Part shown: one piece after another, positions 58,938-64,000 of the stretch
How the letters are laid out: each line of letters starts with the position of its first letter
Position numbering within the stretch: position 1 is the first letter of the stretch
NCBI RefSeq assembly: GCF_021155765.1
Contig: NC_060118.1
Span: forward strand, 7,874,001-7,938,000
Source of the DNA: Diprion similis
Lineage: Eukaryota; Arthropoda; Insecta; Hymenoptera; Diprionidae
Length of the DNA: 64,000 nt
Reading direction: 5' to 3'
Notes under the pieces: model-generated
Database searches by the model: none
What the model was told of the DNA's origin: nothing
Seen by the model: the letters and a program-made list of their open reading frames with translations, nothing else
Made by a program: the position numbers and the translations under genes

Positions 58938-61900
58938 ATGATCGGCATGAGGATGAACGCATTCAACGATACAGGCTTAGGAGAGCCAGAGCAAGATGCA
59001 AATTCAGCTCTAATCGAGCTGGATAAAGGTAATTGCAAAATTCAAATTGTAGGTTAACTGCTTTGACTGTCAGAGCTACCACATTGAATTTCTATGATAA
59101 AGTAGGAGATTCTTCAAATTTTTGTAGCATCTTCGTATTCCTAATATTCTCTTTAATCTCACCTTCTGTAGGACTAATCAAATGCTTAAAAATATTATAA
59201 TCTTCGCCGGGATATGACGTGTTATTGAATTTGAGGTTAGCCTATGCATCCCTGGTTTTCAAACAAATTTTTGACGTTATTGTGGAACAATTCGTATCGG
59301 GACTATTATTCAACAGAGAAAAAAACTCTGTAGCATCCAAATCTACTGCTCAATTCGATTGAAATTGTTGAACTAGTCGGTAATAAATCGTCTGAACAAT
59401 TTGTAGTAATACAAGTAACAGCTTGTAGTTATAGAAGAAAAAAGCTTCACGTATTAGCGGATCGAATAAATGGATGATTAAAAATTGAAATAAAAAATTC
59501 GAAATCTGACAATCTACTAACAATGTTTCATTTTGTTTCAGGTCTTCGGTCGAACAAGATAGGAGAGCAGTGCGAAGCTATCGTACGATTTCCCCGCCTA
59601 TTTGAAAAATATCCGTTTCCAATTCTCATAAATTCTTCACTGCTCAAGTTGGCTGACGTTTTTCGTATAGGCAGCAATTTTCTGCGGGTCTGGGTATTGA
59701 GGGTTTGCCAACAAAGTGAAAAACACTTGGACAAAATTCTTAATGTCGATGAATTTGTCAGACGAATTTTTAGCGTCATTCATTCCAATGATCCGGTCGC
59801 AAGAGCACTTACTCTGCGTACCTTGGGCAGTGTTGCGGGGATTATACCAGAAAGGCAGCAGGTAATATTACTGCAATTATTTATTTATCCAGCTCTTATA
59901 CACAACAAGTATGACTTCCAATGTTATAAAAATTATGCATTTAATGCCCGTTGATCTACATAAATAAATAATCTCTACCATTTTTGTCAAGGTGCATCAT
60001 AGCATAAGAAGATCGCTCGATTCTCACGACTCTGTGGAAGTTGAAGCTGCAATTTATGCTGCCCAGATGTTTGCCGCTCAATCCAAGCTCTTCGCAGTTT
60101 CAATGTGCAGTAAGATATCGGACATGATTAGAGGACAAGCTACTCCTGCTACAATGAAGTTACAGTTGATACCAATTCTGCAATACATGCATCACGACAC
60201 ATCAACAGCTTCGATGGTACTAACAACCTTACATCGTTCTTGTTTTCACTTCGTAATAGTTGATGGAAAAAATTTTACGAGCTGTCCAATAATCGACTAC
60301 TTAGAATTTTCTCTCTTTTCATTGAAATCTAGGTAAATGACTTGTGTATGGAATTACTGGGGAGTTACCCAGCGGTGGAATTTGTAAGGGTAACATTAAG
60401 CGCTTTGACCACACTGGCTTCTGCCACTCTAGTAGATGTCCCAGAACAAGTTGCTTTGCTATTACGTTACTTACACAACGACCCAAGAGCATCCATTAAA
60501 CGCCATGCTCTCGATCTTCTTCACTCTTTGGCTAGGAGAGGTGCACATCTCTGGCCACAGGGGGCACTCACAAGTCTGATCGGTATGTCTTAAATTTTTA
60601 CAAATTAGAATTCCTGGCAGACGTGATCTAAAATTATTAAAGATAGTCAAGCAAATAATGAAGTAAAACAAGATGGTAAATTTTATTTTCGATTTATGTA
60701 TGCACTAGTTTGGATGTGGATGAGATATAATGTAATTTTCAAATTAAACATATGCGGAGATTTTACTTTCTACAGGTTTAAGTTTAGCCAATAAGCCTGA
60801 TATATTTATTTCCTGTTAAAGATAGCACAACAACACTGTTACAAGATGGAACCGTTAACTCTGGTCTTCTAATTAGAACTTTGGATGTAATAGAGGTGAT
60901 GTAATATTTTTAACTTTTTTGAACATTTGTAAAGAAAGTTAATTCCAAAAAAAGTTTAAGTGCAATCTATTCCGAGGCTCAAGACTGATTTTCAAAAATT
61001 ACAGGTGCTTAGTCAAAGTGCGGTAACCTGTGATGCGAATATGGAGAAAGATAGCCCGCTACTCTGCCTGTGTGTCCACGCATGTTACTCGCCGGATCTT
61101 CTCGTCGCCGTCAAAGCAGTTACAATTTTGGCTAGAGTAGCTTGCTACTGGTAAATAAACACTTTTATTTTTCCATTAGGAAATCTCGTAAATCCTTAAA
61201 CTGTGATCAATAATGATTCTACATTCAACTAGTTACGAAGAAGGTTTGCCGGCATATGGAGATGCTGACGTGGTGTCTTGCCTCGAGTCGCTGATCGTTT
61301 TGTTGGCATTAGACGACAGTCATCTACGCCAGTTAAAAGTATGCCTGCGATCGACGGTGAAGCTGTGCGAAGCTAATCCTAAACATTGCCCCATATTCGT
61401 TGACGCCATTGGATCAACTCTGATAAATGCTAACACCGAAGGAGGGCAAGAAAAGGGTCAAACTGTAGCACTGTGCGAAGCATTGGGGGCTATAGGCAGT
61501 TTAGGTGAAAATGCGCTGCTCCCGCTCCTTCCTGACATTCTGTTGAAGCTTGAACAAACCTCTCACGTTCACACAAAGGTAGCGAAAAGTTCTGTGTGTA
61601 TGGATATTTTAATTGGGAGAGTACACGAATAGACGGCTGAAAATTATACAATTGGATTGGGGCTTGTTTTATTCAAAAGTTTGTAGATCAAGCTTTATTT
61701 AGATATTTTCTTTACTAGAACCGAGCACAGAAAGCATTTTTATTGACGTTAATGTGAACCATTATGCTCTGGGACATGTTTTGCAGTGCCTACGAATGAT
61801 TAGCGATGATATCTCAGAAACGGCTGAAGTGATTCACTTCAAAATTGGGGATAGTATTCTTGGATAGTTTATTCTCTCTGTCACGATCCAAATTGTTTTT

Positions 61901-63974
61901 TAATCATCATATTTCTTCGTTGATTAACAGAAAAGGTTGCCAATTTTCGACAGAGCGAAACAGTTGATGTGTTTGTCAATAACAATGCTTCCTATTAATA
62001 TTAATTTAAAAAAAATGCAAACGAAGCTTGATCTACATGCTTTTGCTCAAAACAAACCCTAAATGAGTTCCTAAAATTCACCATCTTGTCGGATTTCTAC
62101 TCGTATATATCTGCTTAAGTGCAGCAGCTTTGCTAGGATTTGGAAATGAATATTTTTTGCTTGTTAGGTGATGCTGTGCACTTTACTCTTCCAAACTGTG
62201 GCAGGTGGTTACGAATGGAACGCAGAGTGTTTGAAAGCGGTTGAGAAAGTCGTTGTTAGCGTTGACGGATGGGCCAAATACCGTATCGCTCGTGGAGCTG
62301 CGAGGTACGGCCATCATAGTGTGTCTACAAAGATATTTCAAAGCCTCAAGGAAACCGTTGCTTCTGAGCAGTTACACTTTTGGCTATCCGGTCTTTATTT
62401 GGTCACCAGCGCAGAGAGTCATCTGTTGTGAGTTCAAATTAACAATTGTCAAATTTTGGTTTTACCAGTCATTCACTAAATTGTAACAAAACTGATTGTT
62501 TTGGGTTTAATATAATGCAGGGACGATCCAAAAGAGAGTGACGGAGTCAAGAAAAAACTGGGCACAGTCGAACGACTAAATGGAGCAATTGCCCGGTATG
62601 CTAGCGCATGTGCATCCCTTAAAGCAGCTAGCACGCCGTTACGGAGTCTACAATTCGCCAGCGAGTATTCAAAATTGCGATGTGAATTTCTTCAGTGTAT
62701 GGTGCAGCTTCTACATTCCTGCAGGTCAATGTTGCACCGTGTAATAATCTTGCATTGTGGCAAAGACGCATTTTGTGACAAGTAACTTATTTCAAACATG
62801 GCTTAATGCAGATGTTAACTTAATTTATTTCTGTCGATTGCAGGTCTTTGTGCACTGCTCCACCACCAGCAATTGCGGCCACAGTTGTTTTAGCCACTAG
62901 AGATGACTTGCAGCGTTTTGGACGTGTTACACAACAGGTGAATATAGATCGTATTTGGTAAAAAATATTTATCTAGGTGAATAAAAAACGTATTTCTTCC
63001 CTTCAACCAGCTGAGAAAGTCTGCAAAAGAGTTGAGGAATTGCGCAGAGAATTACCAAAAGCTTTATCAATCTGCATTTGACGCTGATCCAGGATCACTA
63101 GCAAACATCAGAGCGTATCCTTTTCACCAAAAAATCACTTTAACAGGTCTAGTAGCCGGAAACCTTGCTTATGCTAGTGAAAAAAATTACCTTTTCAATT
63201 TGAAAATCTTATTTATTATAGTTATTTGAAACCGTGTATAGGGTTTCAGTATCCATTTGCAAGAACTAATTAGTCCCTTACAAAAATTAATAATAATCAC
63301 AGTCGCAGATGATTGCTTTAAAAAATATTACTTTTCGGCAAAAAAAGAAAAACTAAAAGTCGTACTTGAATTGGAAAAACAAAATAATATTAAGGAAATA
63401 TATTTATCATCAGTTCTGCCTGAGCCATCGATCGGTTTTTTGTGTTAAAACTCCTTAATATGAACTCTACAGTTTGCAAGAAATGTGTCGTTTGATGGCT
63501 AACAGCGTGGAACGAGTCTGTGGGGGTGTCGGAGCAGCGATGTGCCAGCCTAATGAAACGGAATTCAATTTTGGTGAATCCGTCGAGATGAGGCAATTGG
63601 CACGTTGTTGCACAGAAGTGTACAGATTGGCGCCGAGCTGTGGTAGAGAAGGCGAAGGAGAAGGTGGGGCGATTAGTCACGTAAGAGTCGGGTGTTTAAT
63701 AGCGCAGGTGACGCTGCTGGCTGGGGGTAAAGTCAGGCTTCCATTGCCCCGCTACTTTTTCCAAGCCCTGCAGGCCACCAGTGTGAAGCTCTCCGTTTCT
63801 CCACAACCGCGTGTTCTTGGCGAGCCTGTTTCTCTACCTCAAGGAAGCCAGCTTGCCCTGAAAGTTGAGGGTGTCTTGAGACACGGCAGACGTGCATCTC
63901 TGTTTCGGTCTGTCGCTGCAGTCTGCATTTCCATTTCAACTGCCCCGCCATCTAAGATCAACACAGATCAGAAG
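58938..63974 (+). CDS. IntS7: Integrator complex subunit 7 (3' end beyond window)
   Basis: Component of the nuclear Integrator complex, which cleaves snRNA 3' ends and terminates many Pol II transcripts. Twelve exons are visible: 58938-59028, 59542-59861, 59992-60216, 60333-60582, 60822-60895, 61005-61150, 61233-61578, 62168-62427, 62521-62724, 62844-62937, 63011-63114, 63473-63974. Phases agree, giving 872 residues; human INTS7 has 962, so roughly 90-100 residues lie beyond the edge. Matching blocks: GEPEQDANSALIELDKGLRS, GEQCEAIVRFPRLF, KYPFPILINS, QQSEKHLDKILNVDEFV, RIFSVIHSNDPVARALTLR, HHSIRRSLDSHDSVEVEAA, LYQSAFDADPGSL, PRYFFQALQATSVKL, LALKVEGVLRHG. The protein is HEAT-like alpha-solenoid throughout. 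The last exon ends at GTCCGA (63975). The start chosen is the first ATG; M4 or M6 are alternatives. Confidence 0.95.
59029..59541 (+). other. IntS7 intron 1
   Basis: 513 bp from GTAATT to TTTCAG, AT-rich. Nothing recognised in it. Confidence 0.8.
61579..62167 (+). other. IntS7 intron 7
   Basis: 589 bp from GTAGCG after 61578 to TTGTTAG before 62168. AT-rich. No gene inside. Confidence 0.8.
63115..63472 (+). other. IntS7 intron 11
   Basis: 358 bp from GTATCC after 63114 to CTACAG before 63473. The donor splits an Ala codon (GC/T). An open frame at 63257-63448 is intronic and not supported. Confidence 0.75.
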
Positions 63975-64000
63975 GTCCGATTTTGTTTACTCTAAATTTT

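Noticed and set aside
1..64000. tRNA, rRNA, CRISPR or viral sequences
   Set aside because: None was found. GGTTCGA-like strings (for example near 588 and 15249) have no cloverleaf around them.

Overview
The window is animal nuclear DNA and almost certainly insect. It is AT-rich, full of homopolymers and microsatellites, its genes are split by GT-AG introns, and it has a short run of the insect telomere-type motif TTAGG. It carries a sevenless/ROS1 receptor tyrosine kinase that keeps a Sevenless-type catalytic loop. A hymenopteran is my best guess, but that is inference. No prokaryotic, viral, CRISPR, rRNA or tRNA feature is visible.

Six host genes plus one nested gene can be reconstructed exon by exon. 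From left to right: prefoldin subunit 3 (VBP1, minus strand, 16-1454, complete). Then 8.4 kb of intergenic DNA. Then sevenless (plus strand, 9865-43617, 22 coding exons, about 2589 residues); its first two introns are 10.8 and 9.9 kb. An intronless PKA-catalytic-like kinase lies antisense inside sevenless intron 4 (32006-33067). The splicing/Smad cofactor Snip1 (minus, about 44992-46426) converges on sevenless. Next come the calcineurin regulator RCAN/sarah (plus, 49836-51245), Cullin-5 (minus, 54863-58586, 784 residues) and Integrator subunit 7 (plus, from 58938, running off the right edge). Cullin-5 and IntS7 are divergent, with start codons 351 bp apart.

The genes are unrelated housekeeping and signalling genes rather than an operon-like system: cytosolic chaperone, receptor kinase, kinase, RNA processing, calcium signalling, ubiquitin ligase, snRNA/mRNA 3' processing. 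Possible functional links are only general ones, such as Snip1 and IntS7 both acting in RNA metabolism, or sevenless and the PKA-like gene sharing a locus.

The non-coding part holds several structures read directly from the sequence: a tandem duplication covering the VBP1 5' region, at least five foldback (MITE-like) elements with inverted arms, a higher-order repeat built from TTTGTAATC units, a duplicated 140-bp motif with antisense relatives 4.6 kb away, a perfect 14-bp hairpin, and a small TAA-flanked MITE inside the Cullin-5/IntS7 divergent promoter.
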